Positions 1 through 9,137 of a DNA stretch of 27,452 bases are shown here, piece by piece. The position numbers and the translations under genes were made by a program. The stretch is from CALGLS01 sp047626155. GTDB taxonomy: Bacteria > Bacteroidota > Bacteroidia > Chitinophagales > Saprospiraceae. Position 1 is the first letter of the stretch. The number at the start of each line of letters is the position of its first letter. The DNA lies in assembly GCA_047626155.1 (NCBI GenBank), contig JBLHRR010000065.1:1-27452 (forward strand), in the 5' to 3' direction. The notes below the pieces were generated by a model. That model ran no database searches. It saw only the letters and a list, made by a program, of their open reading frames with translations, and had not been told where the DNA came from.

Positions 1-2750
1 AAGAAGGACTTGAACTTGAGGAAATTGTCGTAACGGCACTTGGTATTTCTCGAGAGAAGAAAGGATTGACCTTCGCGGTCGATGAAGTCAGTTCAGATGA
101 ATTGACCACTGTAAAAGATGCAAACGTAATAAATTCCTTAGCTGGAAAATCTGCGGGTGTATTTATTACTAGGGGAGGATCAGGTATTGGTTCTTCTGCT
201 AAAGTTATTATGCGTGGTAATAAATCTACCACAAATGGCCAACCCTTATACGTGATTGATGGTATTCCAATGACTAATAGCAATACAGGAGACCAATCCG
301 GTGTTTTTGGCGGTAGTGTTGATGGTGGCGATGGTATCTCGAATATCAATTCAGAAGACATCGAATCAATGAGCATTCTGAAAGGTGCTTCTGCAGCGGC
401 ACTTTATGGTAGCCAGGCGGCCAACGGAGTAATTCTTATTACTACTAAAAAAGGAGTAGCTGGAAAACCAAAGATTTCATTCTCCTCCAGTTACATCACA
501 GAGTCTGTTTCTCAACTCCCAGATTTACAATATGAGTATGGTCAAACAGGAGAAGGAACAGAGACTAGTTGGAGCTCAACTCGAGTTGATGCCCCGGACC
601 ACGTTGAACCTTTTTTCCAAACGGGATCTAGTTTTATAAACTCCATCTCGATTAGTGGAGGTACTGAAAAGATGCAAAGTTATTTCTCCTACTCGAATAC
701 AAATGCAAAGGGTATTGTACCCACTAATGAATTAAATAGACACAATGTTGCTTTCAATCAAACTGCCAAGTTTTTTGATAATAAGCTTACTTTAAATGCT
801 AACGTGAACTTTATCAATCAAAAGGTAAAGAACCGTCCTGCAGGTGGTTTGTACTTTAATCCTTTAACTGGACTTTATCTTTTTCCAAGAGGTTTAGACT
901 TTGATAATTATAAAGATAATTACGAAGTGTATTCTGCAGATCGGAATTTTAATGTGCAGAATTGGATAGCAGATAGAGATATTCAGCAAAATCCTTATTG
1001 GATTTTGAATAGAAACTTGAATAAGAATGTGCGTAATAGAGGAATTGCTTCCCTTTCTGCAAAGTATATGCTGACAGATTGGTTGAGCGTACAAGCAAGA
1101 GGAAACATGGATCGATCTTTTGATCGATACACTTCAGATATTTATGCAACGACTCAAGGAACCTTAGCAGATGCTAATGGACGTTATATCTACAGAAATA
1201 CAGACAATAAACAAATATACGGGGATGTGATTCTTAGCGCTAACAAACGAATTTCAGATGATTTGACACTTGATGTTAATCTAGGAACAAGCCATACTAA
1301 TAATAACTTATACACTGTATTGGCAGATTCTAAAGACGCTAATTTATCTTTTGCGAATAAATTTGGATTACAATTTATTGAAAACCCAATAGCGGGTAGA
1401 CTATCTGAAGGAGTAAGAAGACTCAAGAGAAATGCGATTTTCGCAAGTGCGCAGTTGGGAATAAAGAGTACTTATTATATTGATGTAACTGCAAGGAATG
1501 ACTTTTCATCAGCTCTGCCTAATGACTCCTACTTTTACCCTTCAGTTGGAGCATCTGTGATCTTAAGTGAATTAATGGATGTAGACGCCATCAGTTTTGC
1601 GAAGTTAAGAGCTTCTTATGCGATTGTTGGTAATGATGTACCACCTTACCTAATCAATCCTCAATTTGATCGAGGAAATGTGGTGAATGGACAGTTCGAA
1701 TTAGGTAGTACTGCTCCCGATCCAAACGGAGATGCACTGGTTCCAGAAAAATCCAGATCTTTTGAAGTTGGTTTAGATCTAAGACTTTTGCAAAATAGAG
1801 TAACGCTTGATTTGACTTATTACAGAACGAATACGACCAATCAATTTATTGAAATTGATGCCTCTAACTCTACATTGTTAGATAGGTTTTTGGTAAACGG
1901 AGGAGATATTCAAAACTCAGGAATTGAAGCTGCTATTGGACTTAAAGTAGTGGACAACACTGCTTTCAAATGGGGCTCTTACTTGAATTTTACTGCAAAT
2001 AGAAATAAAGTATTAGAGGTTAACCCTTTATACGATGATGCAGATGGTTTTTTCCTTATTACTAATGAAGCGGTGAATAGTTATGGATATGGTTTAGAAA
2101 AAGGAGAACCTTTCGGAGGTATTTATGTGGTTCCTTTTGCAAGAGATGATCAAGAGCGAATTATTATAGACGCAGATGGAAAACCTATGAAAGGAGAAGG
2201 TTTGAAATTAGTAGGAAACCCAAGCCCTGATTATATGCTTGGATGGACAAATGAATTTTCTTACAAAGGTGTTTCTTTGAAGTTTTTGATTGACGGACGA
2301 TTTGGAGGAGAAGTACTTTCTGTTACAGAAGCATTGTTAGATGAACATGGTGTTTCTCAAAGAACTGCCGATGCAAGAACAGCTGGAGGTGTTACAATCG
2401 ATGGTGCTACTATTGATGGGAGCCCTGTGACTAGCATTCCTGCTGATGTATACTATGGTGCTGTGGGCGGAAGAAATGGAATTACAGAAAACTATATTTA
2501 TGATGCGACTAATATTCGTTTGAGAGAATTGGCGATTGGTTATTCCTTACCAGGGTCAGTCATGTCAAAAATAAGCTTTATGGAAAGTTTGAAGATCTCA
2601 CTAGTAGGGAGAAACTTATTTTTCTTCAAAAATGAAGCACCTTTTGATCCTGACGTTACCTTTTCAACAGGCGTAGGATTACAGGGGATAGACATTTTTA
2701 GTTTACCCGCTTCTCGAACTTTTGGATTTAATCTATCAGTAGGATTTTAA
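1..2750 (+). CDS. SusC/RagA-family TonB-dependent outer-membrane porin, 5'-truncated
   Basis: The frame is open from base 3, so the gene starts before the window and about 915 residues are visible. The first codons read EGLELEEIVVTALGISREKK, the linker that normally joins the N-terminal carboxypeptidase-D-like domain to the plug in SusC proteins. The plug follows, with the family signature GDGISNINSEDIESMSILKG, then SAAALYGSQAANGVILITTKKG. The rest is a beta-rich barrel ending in Phe (SVGF), as expected for BAM-inserted proteins. A TTG at 66 could be mistaken for a start, but the plug linker precedes it. The protein forms the TonB-driven channel of a glycan importer, and the SusD-like lid lies downstream. 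The gap to susD (148 nt) is long for such a pair and is filled by a palindromic repeat. The substrate cannot be read from the sequence; neighbouring GH20 suggests a hexosamine-containing glycan. Confidence 0.96.
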   Translation, partial: EGLELEEIVVTALGISREKKGLTFAVDEVSSDELTTVKDANVINSLAGKSAGVFITRGGSGIGSSAKVIMRGNKSTTNGQPLYVIDGIPMTNSNTGDQSGVFGGSVDGGDGISNINSEDIESMSILKGASAAALYGSQAANGVILITTKKGVAGKPKISFSSSYITESVSQLPDLQYEYGQTGEGTETSWSSTRVDAPDHVEPFFQTGSSFINSISISGGTEKMQSYFSYSNTNAKGIVPTNELNRHNVAFNQTAKFFDNKLTLNANVNFINQKVKNRPAGGLYFNPLTGLYLFPRGLDFDNYKDNYEVYSADRNFNVQNWIADRDIQQNPYWILNRNLNKNVRNRGIASLSAKYMLTDWLSVQARGNMDRSFDRYTSDIYATTQGTLADANGRYIYRNTDNKQIYGDVILSANKRISDDLTLDVNLGTSHTNNNLYTVLADSKDANLSFANKFGLQFIENPIAGRLSEGVRRLKRNAIFASAQLGIKSTYYIDVTARNDFSSALPNDSYFYPSVGASVILSELMDVDAISFAKLRASYAIVGNDVPPYLINPQFDRGNVVNGQFELGSTAPDPNGDALVPEKSRSFEVGLDLRLLQNRVTLDLTYYRTNTTNQFIEIDASNSTLLDRFLVNGGDIQNSGIEAAIGLKVVDNTAFKWGSYLNFTANRNKVLEVNPLYDDADGFFLITNEAVNSYGYGLEKGEPFGGIYVVPFARDDQERIIIDADGKPMKGEGLKLVGNPSPDYMLGWTNEFSYKGVSLKFLIDGRFGGEVLSVTEALLDEHGVSQRTADARTAGGVTIDGATIDGSPVTSIPADVYYGAVGGRNGITENYIYDATNIRLRELAIGYSLPGSVMSKISFMESLKISLVGRNLFFFKNEAPFDPDVTFSTGVGLQGIDIFSLPASRTFGFNLSVGF

Positions 2751-2874
2751 GTAACAACGAAAAATTAACTTCCGCATTTGCCCTGTAGTTTTTTAACCGT
2801 AATGACTTTAGGGAATGAAGGTTATAAAATTTCAGAAAGTGTAAAAAATGTGGAAATTATTTTTTGTGTAATAC
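2751..2874 (+). repeat. Palindromic intergenic element, copy 1
   Basis: The element fills the gap between the susC stop (2748-2750) and susD. Left end 2751-2773 (GTAACAACG... to CTTCC) and right end 2852-2874 (GGAAATTATT...TGTAATAC) are imperfect inverted repeats of each other. Arm 67-79 of line 2701+ (2767-2779) pairs with 2846-2858 with one C-A mismatch and one G-U pair. The right 23 nt recur without change at 24275-24297 (-) and 27408-27430 (+); left bases 2754-2773 recur in copy 2. The interior (2780-2845) differs from copy 2. It ends 24 nt before the susD ATG. It may be a terminator-plus-promoter module, an mRNA processing hairpin, or a small mobile palindrome; the sequence does not decide. 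Confidence 0.8.
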
Positions 2875-2898
2875 TAATTTTAAAAAAGAAAAATAATA

Positions 2899-4470
2899 AT
2901 GAAAAAAATAATTTTTTATACCAGTTCATTACTCTTCTTAATCGGGCTTACAGTGAGTTTATCAAACTGTAGCAAAGACTTTGAAGAATACAATCAAGAT
3001 CCTTTTGCTATTGACTTAGAGGACCTTGAAAGAGATTACCAATCAGTTGGCGCGCCTTTCACTACAATGATCAGAAATATTTATGTACATACTCCGGCAT
3101 GGATTACTCAGTTACAACAAAATTTGATCGGAGATGTCTATTCCGGTTACATGATGCCTCCTACTCCTTTTGCAGGGAATTCTAATAATATGAATTATAA
3201 CCTTGTAGATGGATGGAATACTTGGGCTTGGAACCCTAGCTATACAGATGTCCTAGCTCAAATTGATTTTGTACAGCAAATTGAAAATGTAGAAACAGAC
3301 TTCCCAGAATTTATCGCTTGGTCTAAAGTGATTAAAGTAGCAGCAATGCACAGAGTTACAGATATGTTTGGGCCTATTGTTTACACTCAATTTGGAAAAG
3401 TTGAATCAGACGGATCTGTTCTTTATGATTGTCAAGATGTGGTCTATGATGCGATGTTCCAAGATTTGGATACAGGGATTAATGGATTAACTGACTTCGC
3501 AGATAATAATGATACGCAACCATTCGCGAGCTTTGATGAAGTGTACGCTGGTGACATTGATAAATGGATACAATTAGGTAATTCTTTAAGACTAAGATTA
3601 GCGATTCGTGTCTCAAAAGTAGATCCAACTAGAGCACAAGCTGAAGCAGAAAAAGCCATCAATCACCCTAAGGGAGTTATGACTATGAATGATGGAAATT
3701 TCACAGTGAAGAATGGTGTTGATCACCCGATGAATACCATTAATAATGCTTGGAATGATATCCGCATGGGAGCTCCTATGGAATCGATCTTAGTTGGTTA
3801 TGAAGACCCTAGACTGGCTTCATTCTTCCGACCTTCTGAAATAGTTTCAGGAGAATACAAAGGAATCCGACAAGGTATCCCAATAGCGGATAAGAGTAAT
3901 TATGTCGTATTTTCTGCGCTTCAAGATTTAGGTGATGTACAGCTTATGGTTGCTTCCGAAGTCTACTTCCTTCGCGCTGAAGGTGCCCTTCGTGGCTGGT
4001 CTATGGGCGGTTCTGCTCAGGATTTATATGAAGATGGCATTCGTATGTCTTTTGACCAATATGGCTTAGGTGGAGTAGATGATTACATCGCTGATAATAC
4101 TCGTACAGCTATTGATTATGTAGATGCTTTTAATAATGACAATAGTGCTACAGCATTGAGTAATGTAACGATTGCATGGGATGGAGCTGCTGATTTTGAA
4201 ACAAGCTTGGAACGAATCATTACCCAGAAATGGATTGGAATGTTCCCTGATGGTCAAGAAGCTTGGTCTGAATATCGCCGTACTGGCTATCCTGTTTTAT
4301 TCCCAGTCGTGATTAATAATAGCGGTGGCGAAATAGATACAGATGCGCAAATAAAGCGAATCAAATTTATTAATAGTGAATACATTCAGAACTCAAGAGG
4401 GGTTCAGGAAGGTGTTGATTGCTTAGGTGGAGACACTGGTGGCATTCCGCTCTGGTGGGACGTAGATTAA
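2899..4470 (+). CDS. SusD/RagB-like nutrient-binding outer-membrane lipoprotein (SusD-like_2 type)
   Basis: The protein has 523 residues. A lipoprotein signal peptide ends in the lipobox LSNC with Cys24 as the acylated residue, followed by SKDFEEYNQDPF, the start typical of the SusD-like_2 subfamily. The body is helix-rich and Trp/Tyr-rich, in keeping with the TPR-like glycan-binding fold; the segment SEVYFLRAEGALRGW near residue 355 matches the conserved C-terminal helix region of SusD proteins. It should sit on the outer face of the outer membrane as the lid of the SusC porin encoded just upstream. The start is preceded by an A-rich leader and no clear Shine-Dalgarno, normal in this phylum. 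A palindromic repeat separates it from susC, so the two may not be expressed in fixed ratio. A strong terminator follows. Confidence 0.95.
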   Translation: MKKIIFYTSSLLFLIGLTVSLSNCSKDFEEYNQDPFAIDLEDLERDYQSVGAPFTTMIRNIYVHTPAWITQLQQNLIGDVYSGYMMPPTPFAGNSNNMNYNLVDGWNTWAWNPSYTDVLAQIDFVQQIENVETDFPEFIAWSKVIKVAAMHRVTDMFGPIVYTQFGKVESDGSVLYDCQDVVYDAMFQDLDTGINGLTDFADNNDTQPFASFDEVYAGDIDKWIQLGNSLRLRLAIRVSKVDPTRAQAEAEKAINHPKGVMTMNDGNFTVKNGVDHPMNTINNAWNDIRMGAPMESILVGYEDPRLASFFRPSEIVSGEYKGIRQGIPIADKSNYVVFSALQDLGDVQLMVASEVYFLRAEGALRGWSMGGSAQDLYEDGIRMSFDQYGLGGVDDYIADNTRTAIDYVDAFNNDNSATALSNVTIAWDGAADFETSLERIITQKWIGMFPDGQEAWSEYRRTGYPVLFPVVINNSGGEIDTDAQIKRIKFINSEYIQNSRGVQEGVDCLGGDTGGIPLWWDVD

Positions 4471-4513
4471 TTACATCACCCGAACTTTAAGAATTCATAT
4501 AATTAAATTTTTA

Positions 4514-4558
4514 GGCATTTCGGATTATACAATTATGTCAGTCCGGAATGCCTTTTTT
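4514..4558 (+). terminator. Rho-independent terminator after susCD
   Basis: GGCATTTCGGA pairs with TCCGGAATGCC (one G-U pair) around a loop of about 17 nt, followed by six T. It lies 44 nt after the susD stop and only 13 nt before the next start, so the FG-GAP gene probably has reduced readthrough or its own promoter. Confidence 0.85.
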
Positions 4559-4570
4559 GAATAAGCAAAA

Positions 4571-7500
4571 ATGACAACAAATCGTTCATACCTCCTTTTT
4601 TTGCTAGTCATCCTTATTTGCAGTTGCAATGAGCAGCAACCAGACGCCGTGTTCACTAAATTATCAAAAAGAACAACAGGCATCGATTTCCGAAATTTAT
4701 TAATCGAAAACGAGGACTTCAATATCTTCAAATACCAATATTTCAATAACGGTGGCGGATTAGCTGTTGGAGATTTTAACAACGACGGCTTACAAGATTT
4801 GGTCTTTACCGGAAACATGGTCAAAAATCGGTTGTACCTCAATAAAGGGGACTTTCGATTTAAAGACATTACAAAAAAATCCGGTATCGCTGAAAAAGAG
4901 GGTTGGTGTACTGGAGTCACTCCAGTCGATATTAATCACGATGGTTGGTTGGATCTTTATATTTGTCGGACTGCTTACCCCTTTAAAGAACTAAGAAAAA
5001 ATTTACTTTTCATTAACAATGGAGGCGAAGGTGATAACATCACTTTTACAGAAAGCGCAGCGGATTATGGTTTAGATGATTCGGCTTTTTCTACACAGTC
5101 TGCGTTCTTTGATTATGATAGAGATGGAGACCTCGATTTATTGTTACTAAATCATTCTACGGTAGAATATTCCAGAGGCTCTTTGGAAGTACTGCAATTG
5201 AGGAAAAAGAAAAATCCTGACTTTACTAATAAACTATTTCGTAATGACAATGGTCAGTTTGTCAATGTTACAGAAGCTGCCGGTATTACTTCTAACGTGC
5301 TCACCTTTAGCTTGGGCTTGAGTGTGGCCGACCTCAATAATGACCACTGGCCGGATCTCTACATCGGAAATGATTTTAATGAACCGGATTACCTGTTTAT
5401 CAATCAAAAAGATGGGACCTTCTCAGAAGAATTTGACCAATCTTTTGACCATAGTTCCATGTTTTCAATGGGCTCGGATGTGGCCGATATTAACAACGAT
5501 GGTTTATTGGATTTAGTCAATCTGGATATGCTACCGGAAAGCAATTACGCGCAAAAAATGCACTCCGGTATAGACAATTACGACAAAGTATCCATGTTGC
5601 AAAAAGCTGGTTTTTCGAATCAGTATAGCCGGAATATGTTGCAAATCAATAATGGCGACGGCACCTTTTCAGAAGTCAGTCAATTGGTTGGAGTATCAAA
5701 CACCGACTGGAGTTGGGCGCCTCTCTTTTTCGATTTTGACAATGATGGAAAAAAAGATCTTTTCATCGCGAATGGCTATCCTCGAGACCATACCGATATG
5801 GATTTTTTAACGTTCACTGCCAACGAAGTTATTCAAATGGACAAGGGAAAAGACCCAATAACTTTTGAAGAATATATGGCGCAAATGCCACCGATCCTTT
5901 TACCGAATTACTTTTTTAAAAATAAAGGAAACTTAGGCTTTGTGAATAAGACGGCGGACTGGGGCTTGGATGAAAAACTGGTTTCTCAAAGCGCCGTTTA
6001 TGCTGACCTAGACAACGATGGCGACCTAGATTTGGTACTTAATAATACCGAAGATTATGCTGCTGTTTATCAAAACAATTCTGATCGTTTGTTCCAAAAC
6101 CATTACTTGAAAACCAAATTAAAAGGAAGTAAACGAAACCCTTCTGGGATCGGAGCCAAGCTAAGCATCTTTGCTAATGGAAAGTTGTTTGTTCAAGAGC
6201 AACAACCCATTCGTGGGTTTCAATCCTCCGTAGATCCTATATTGAATTTTGGTTTAGGACAAATTACAAGAGTTGATTCTTTAGTCGTCGTATGGCCAAG
6301 AGGAGAACGAGAAGTTTTAAAAGATGTATCTGTTAATCAATTGTTAGAATTGAATATTTTAACAGCTAAACAAAGTAAAGAACCGCTCGCAGTTAAAAGT
6401 AAAACTTGGTTGTCTAAAAAAGAAATACTTCCTGTGAAACACAAAGAAAACAATATTAATGATTTTAAATACCAGTCTTTATTGCCATGGTTTTTATCAA
6501 GAGAAGGGCCTGCTATTGCATCAGGGGATGTAAATAGAGATGGTAGGGTGGACCTTTACCTAGGCAATGCAAAGGCTTCGGTCGGCCAACTATTGTTGCA
6601 GGAAGATATAATAGGGTCTTTCGAACAAAAGGAGCCGACCGATTTTGAAAAAGATGCAGGAAGTGAAGATACTGGAGCTGTTTTTTTTGATGCAGATCAG
6701 GATGGTGATTTAGATTTATATGTGGCAAGTGGAGGTTATGAATTTCCAGAAAATGACGCCTTGCTTCAGGATCGCTTATATAAGAATGATGGGCTGGGGA
6801 ATTTTGTAAAAACAAAAAACGCCTTGCCTGATTTTGCCATTAATTCAAGTTGTGTTATATCGGAAGATATTGATCAGGATGGTGATTTAGATTTATTTGT
6901 TGGTGGCGGGTACATTCATCGAAAATACCCGGAGTCTTACCAAAGCCAATTATTAATTAATAATGGAAATGGTGTTTTTGAAAAGCAGGAATTAGCCAAG
7001 AACGATTTCGGAAATGTAACAGATGCGATTTGGCTGGATTTAAATAAAGATGGTTTTTCTGAATTAATTGTAGTAGGAGACTGGTCTAGGGTTCGCGTCT
7101 TTGAAAATAGCAAAGGAGTATTGGAGGAAAAAACAGACCAATATTTTAAGGGAGAAGCTCAGACTGGTTTATGGAATGCCATCCATACTGCTGATTTCGA
7201 TGGGGATGGGGATATGGACTTAGTGGTCGGAAACCTGGGTAATAATTCTCAATTAAAAGTCACTAGAGAAGAACCACTCGAATTATTTTATGGTGATTTT
7301 GATGATAATGGAAGTGTCGATCCATTACTCTGTTATTACGAAAATGGAAAATCGTGGCCTTTTGTATCACGTGACGACCTCATAGGGCAGCTACCTCATT
7401 TGAAGAAAAAATATCTTCATTTTAAGGATTATGCTAATGCACAAATTCAAGACATACTGACTCCAGAACAATTAGCCAAGGCTAAAAAAGAACAAGTTTT

Positions 7501-7870
7501 CACCTTAGAAACGAGCTATTTTGAAAATACGGGATCAGAATTTATAAAAAAAGAAATTCCGGTAGAGGCTCAAATTGCACCGGTTCACGCAATTGAATCA
7601 TTAGATCTGAATGGTGATGGATACCTTGATTTACTTTTAGCGGGTAATAATCTCCATACTCGGGTAAAGTTGGGACGCCTAGACGGAAGTCATGGATTAG
7701 TATTGTTAGGAAATGGAAAAGGAAGATTCAGAAAAGCGAGTTATCAAGAAACTGGATTAAAGATAAGAGGAGCAACTAAACAGATCGAAAAAGTAGAGAT
7801 AGGAGGTCAGCTCCACTTGTTGTTTGGTGTTAATGATGAAGCGTTTGAATTTTTTGAAATTGAAAAATAA
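4571..7870 (+). CDS. FG-GAP/VCBS-repeat and ASPIC/UnbV-domain lipoprotein
   Basis: The protein has 1099 residues. The signal peptide ends in ICSC, with Cys19 as the likely lipidated residue. Many Ca-binding-like loops of the form DxNxDGxxDL follow (GDFNNDGLQDL, DYDRDGDLDL, DINNDGLLDL, DLDNDGDLDL, DINQ/DQDGDLDL), arranged as FG-GAP/VCBS blades on both sides of an ASPIC/UnbV domain at about residues 525-590 (GIGAKLSIFANG ... VVVWPRGEREVL). The length suggests two beta-propellers, one before and one after that domain. Proteins of this type often accompany SusC/SusD genes in Bacteroidota; they are probably surface-exposed, Ca-stabilised adhesion or glycan-binding proteins, but no enzyme activity can be assigned. 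A strong terminator lies just upstream. Domain identity is well supported; the role is inferred. Confidence 0.93.
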   Translation: MTTNRSYLLFLLVILICSCNEQQPDAVFTKLSKRTTGIDFRNLLIENEDFNIFKYQYFNNGGGLAVGDFNNDGLQDLVFTGNMVKNRLYLNKGDFRFKDITKKSGIAEKEGWCTGVTPVDINHDGWLDLYICRTAYPFKELRKNLLFINNGGEGDNITFTESAADYGLDDSAFSTQSAFFDYDRDGDLDLLLLNHSTVEYSRGSLEVLQLRKKKNPDFTNKLFRNDNGQFVNVTEAAGITSNVLTFSLGLSVADLNNDHWPDLYIGNDFNEPDYLFINQKDGTFSEEFDQSFDHSSMFSMGSDVADINNDGLLDLVNLDMLPESNYAQKMHSGIDNYDKVSMLQKAGFSNQYSRNMLQINNGDGTFSEVSQLVGVSNTDWSWAPLFFDFDNDGKKDLFIANGYPRDHTDMDFLTFTANEVIQMDKGKDPITFEEYMAQMPPILLPNYFFKNKGNLGFVNKTADWGLDEKLVSQSAVYADLDNDGDLDLVLNNTEDYAAVYQNNSDRLFQNHYLKTKLKGSKRNPSGIGAKLSIFANGKLFVQEQQPIRGFQSSVDPILNFGLGQITRVDSLVVVWPRGEREVLKDVSVNQLLELNILTAKQSKEPLAVKSKTWLSKKEILPVKHKENNINDFKYQSLLPWFLSREGPAIASGDVNRDGRVDLYLGNAKASVGQLLLQEDIIGSFEQKEPTDFEKDAGSEDTGAVFFDADQDGDLDLYVASGGYEFPENDALLQDRLYKNDGLGNFVKTKNALPDFAINSSCVISEDIDQDGDLDLFVGGGYIHRKYPESYQSQLLINNGNGVFEKQELAKNDFGNVTDAIWLDLNKDGFSELIVVGDWSRVRVFENSKGVLEEKTDQYFKGEAQTGLWNAIHTADFDGDGDMDLVVGNLGNNSQLKVTREEPLELFYGDFDDNGSVDPLLCYYENGKSWPFVSRDDLIGQLPHLKKKYLHFKDYANAQIQDILTPEQLAKAKKEQVFTLETSYFENTGSEFIKKEIPVEAQIAPVHAIESLDLNGDGYLDLLLAGNNLHTRVKLGRLDGSHGLVLLGNGKGRFRKASYQETGLKIRGATKQIEKVEIGGQLHLLFGVNDEAFEFFEIEK

Positions 7871-7961
7871 GACCAACTGAAACAGCTACATAGAAAAAAT
7901 AAATTCAAGTCCTTTATAAATAGAGAGACAAAGACTATTGGAAGTATCGTAAATTCAAAAG

Positions 7962-8258
7962 ATGGGAAATTCATATATGCCACAGTTAGATGATATTTAT
8001 AATTCATTAGAAGGACAAAAAGCTTTGGATCTGACTACGGATGAACTTTTAGAAATGATAGAGCTTGCTAAGGAAGACTTAGGCAAATGGGTATCTTCCA
8101 GAAATTATATTTTTGAAGAATTGTATACTTTAACAAAGGAGGTGAAGGAATACTCTAATGAGGAGGGGGCTAAAATAGAAAAAGAGAATAGCGACTGGGA
8201 GAAAATAAAACTCAATTTTGAGAATGCGATATATTCTTATTTGTTTATGGGTATTTAA
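7962..8258 (+). CDS. Small acidic helical protein, unknown function
   Basis: I do not recognise this 98-residue protein. It is acidic (many Glu/Asp), has no signal peptide or membrane segment and looks almost wholly helical, with a possible coiled coil in the second half (LTKEVKEYSNEEGAKIEKENSDWEKIK). A second Met (codon 6, position 7977, MPQLDD) is an equally plausible start. It lies 91 nt after the FG-GAP gene and 125 nt before the dioxygenase gene, on the same strand. Its codon use resembles the neighbours, which supports it being real, but it could also be a remnant. Confidence is moderate for coding and nil for function. Confidence 0.5.
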   Translation: MGNSYMPQLDDIYNSLEGQKALDLTTDELLEMIELAKEDLGKWVSSRNYIFEELYTLTKEVKEYSNEEGAKIEKENSDWEKIKLNFENAIYSYLFMGI

Positions 8259-8261
8259 AAT

Positions 8262-8286
8262 TAAATGGTTTAAATGGTTTAAATGG
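8262..8286 (+). repeat. Short tandem repeat, unit TAAATGGTT, about 2.8 copies
   Basis: Two exact 9-nt units (8262-8270, 8271-8279) and a partial third (8280-8286) directly follow the stop of the small gene. A 9-nt unit would keep frame if read through. It may be simple slippage; there is no sign of a function. Confidence 0.85.
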
Positions 8287-8303
8287 ATTTAATTCAATTC
8301 ACA

Positions 8304-8324
8304 GAGGTGGCTTTAAGTCACCTC
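8304..8324 (+). terminator. Weak hairpin terminator candidate
   Basis: GAGGTGG and TCACCTC form a 7-bp stem (one G-U) around CTTTAAG, followed by a weak T-tract (CTTTG). It lies between the small gene and the dioxygenase gene and may end the upstream transcript inefficiently. Confidence 0.45.
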
Positions 8325-8383
8325 CTTTGAATAAAGTCATATTCTTTTGATGAAAAAAATGAGTTAAAATCAAATTATAGCAA

Positions 8384-9112
8384 ATGATTTCAGCAGCACA
8401 AATTCGTTTTTTTGAAACCAATGGTTACTTGATTGTAGAAGGTTTATTAACTTTGGATGAAGTCTCTTTTTATCGAGAAATATATGAAGACTTTTTAAAC
8501 GGGACAATTGAAACTGGAAGTCAACGCTCAGACTTGAGCGGGCTGTCAGGAGGTGGTAAGCAAGAGAAAATTACTCAAATTATGCGTCCATCTCTTTTGC
8601 ACTTACCGCTCCAAAATTCTATTATTCATCAAAGAGCAAGCCTTATTGCTAAGTTGCTTCAAGGCGATGACATGACATTGGATTTTGATATGCTTATTGA
8701 CAAACCTCCGAATACGAATACAACGACTCCTTGGCATCAAGATGAGGCATACTGGATTGATATGGACGATAAAAGAGCTGTTTCTTGTTGGACTGCTTTA
8801 GATGATGTAGTCAAGGAAAACGGTTGTATGTGGTTTGTTCCTAAATCACATTTAGAATCCATTCGCCCTCATGAGCAAACAGGGAATGGTGGAGCTCTAA
8901 AATGCCAAGCAACTGAAGCAGAAGCCGTACCTGCTGAGATAAAAGCGGGCTCCTGTACATTTCATCATGGTCGAACAATTCATTACTCTAGAGGTAATAA
9001 TACGGCTTATCGGCGCCGCGCTTTTATAACTAATTTTAGACCAGATGCAATGGTTGATTTTGAAAGGGCGCAGGGATTTGACCACTTAGGGGATCGGGAG
9101 AAACGACAATGA
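8384..9112 (+). CDS. Phytanoyl-CoA dioxygenase (PhyH)-family Fe(II)/2-oxoglutarate oxygenase
   Basis: The 242-residue protein fits the PhyH family. The iron ligands are visible: H118 and D120 in TPWHQDEAYW, and a distal His, most likely H200 in TIHYSRGNN; the following Arg run (RRRAF, about 210-212) gives the Arg that usually binds 2-oxoglutarate. The N-terminus (FFETNGYLIVEGLLTLDEV) is the usual start of this family. There is no signal peptide, so it acts in the cytoplasm. It lies 25 nt before the GH20 gene, so the two are probably co-transcribed. The family hydroxylates many small molecules, and in glycan loci its substrate is generally unknown; here it might act on a sugar, a carnitine-like or a choline-like moiety freed from the glycan. 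The family call is firm; the substrate is not. Confidence 0.9.
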   Translation: MISAAQIRFFETNGYLIVEGLLTLDEVSFYREIYEDFLNGTIETGSQRSDLSGLSGGGKQEKITQIMRPSLLHLPLQNSIIHQRASLIAKLLQGDDMTLDFDMLIDKPPNTNTTTPWHQDEAYWIDMDDKRAVSCWTALDDVVKENGCMWFVPKSHLESIRPHEQTGNGGALKCQATEAEAVPAEIKAGSCTFHHGRTIHYSRGNNTAYRRRAFITNFRPDAMVDFERAQGFDHLGDREKRQ

Positions 9113-9137
9113 ATAACACAAACCAGAATAGCACTCA

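Noticed and set aside
66..68. TTG start for the SusC-like gene
   Set aside because: The frame is open to base 3 and codes for the conserved EEIVVTALGISREKK linker, so the gene begins upstream of the window.
2751..2874. Integron attC site or cassette
   Set aside because: Position after a stop codon and the palindrome are attC-like, but the right end lacks the GTTRRRY core, no integrase is seen, and susC/susD are not cassette-like genes.
2778..2972. 64-codon frame starting between susC and susD
   Set aside because: It lies within the palindromic element and overlaps the susD signal peptide in another frame; no protein-like features.
8262..8286. CRISPR-like array
   Set aside because: Units are 9 nt, directly adjoining and without spacers, so it is only a short tandem repeat.
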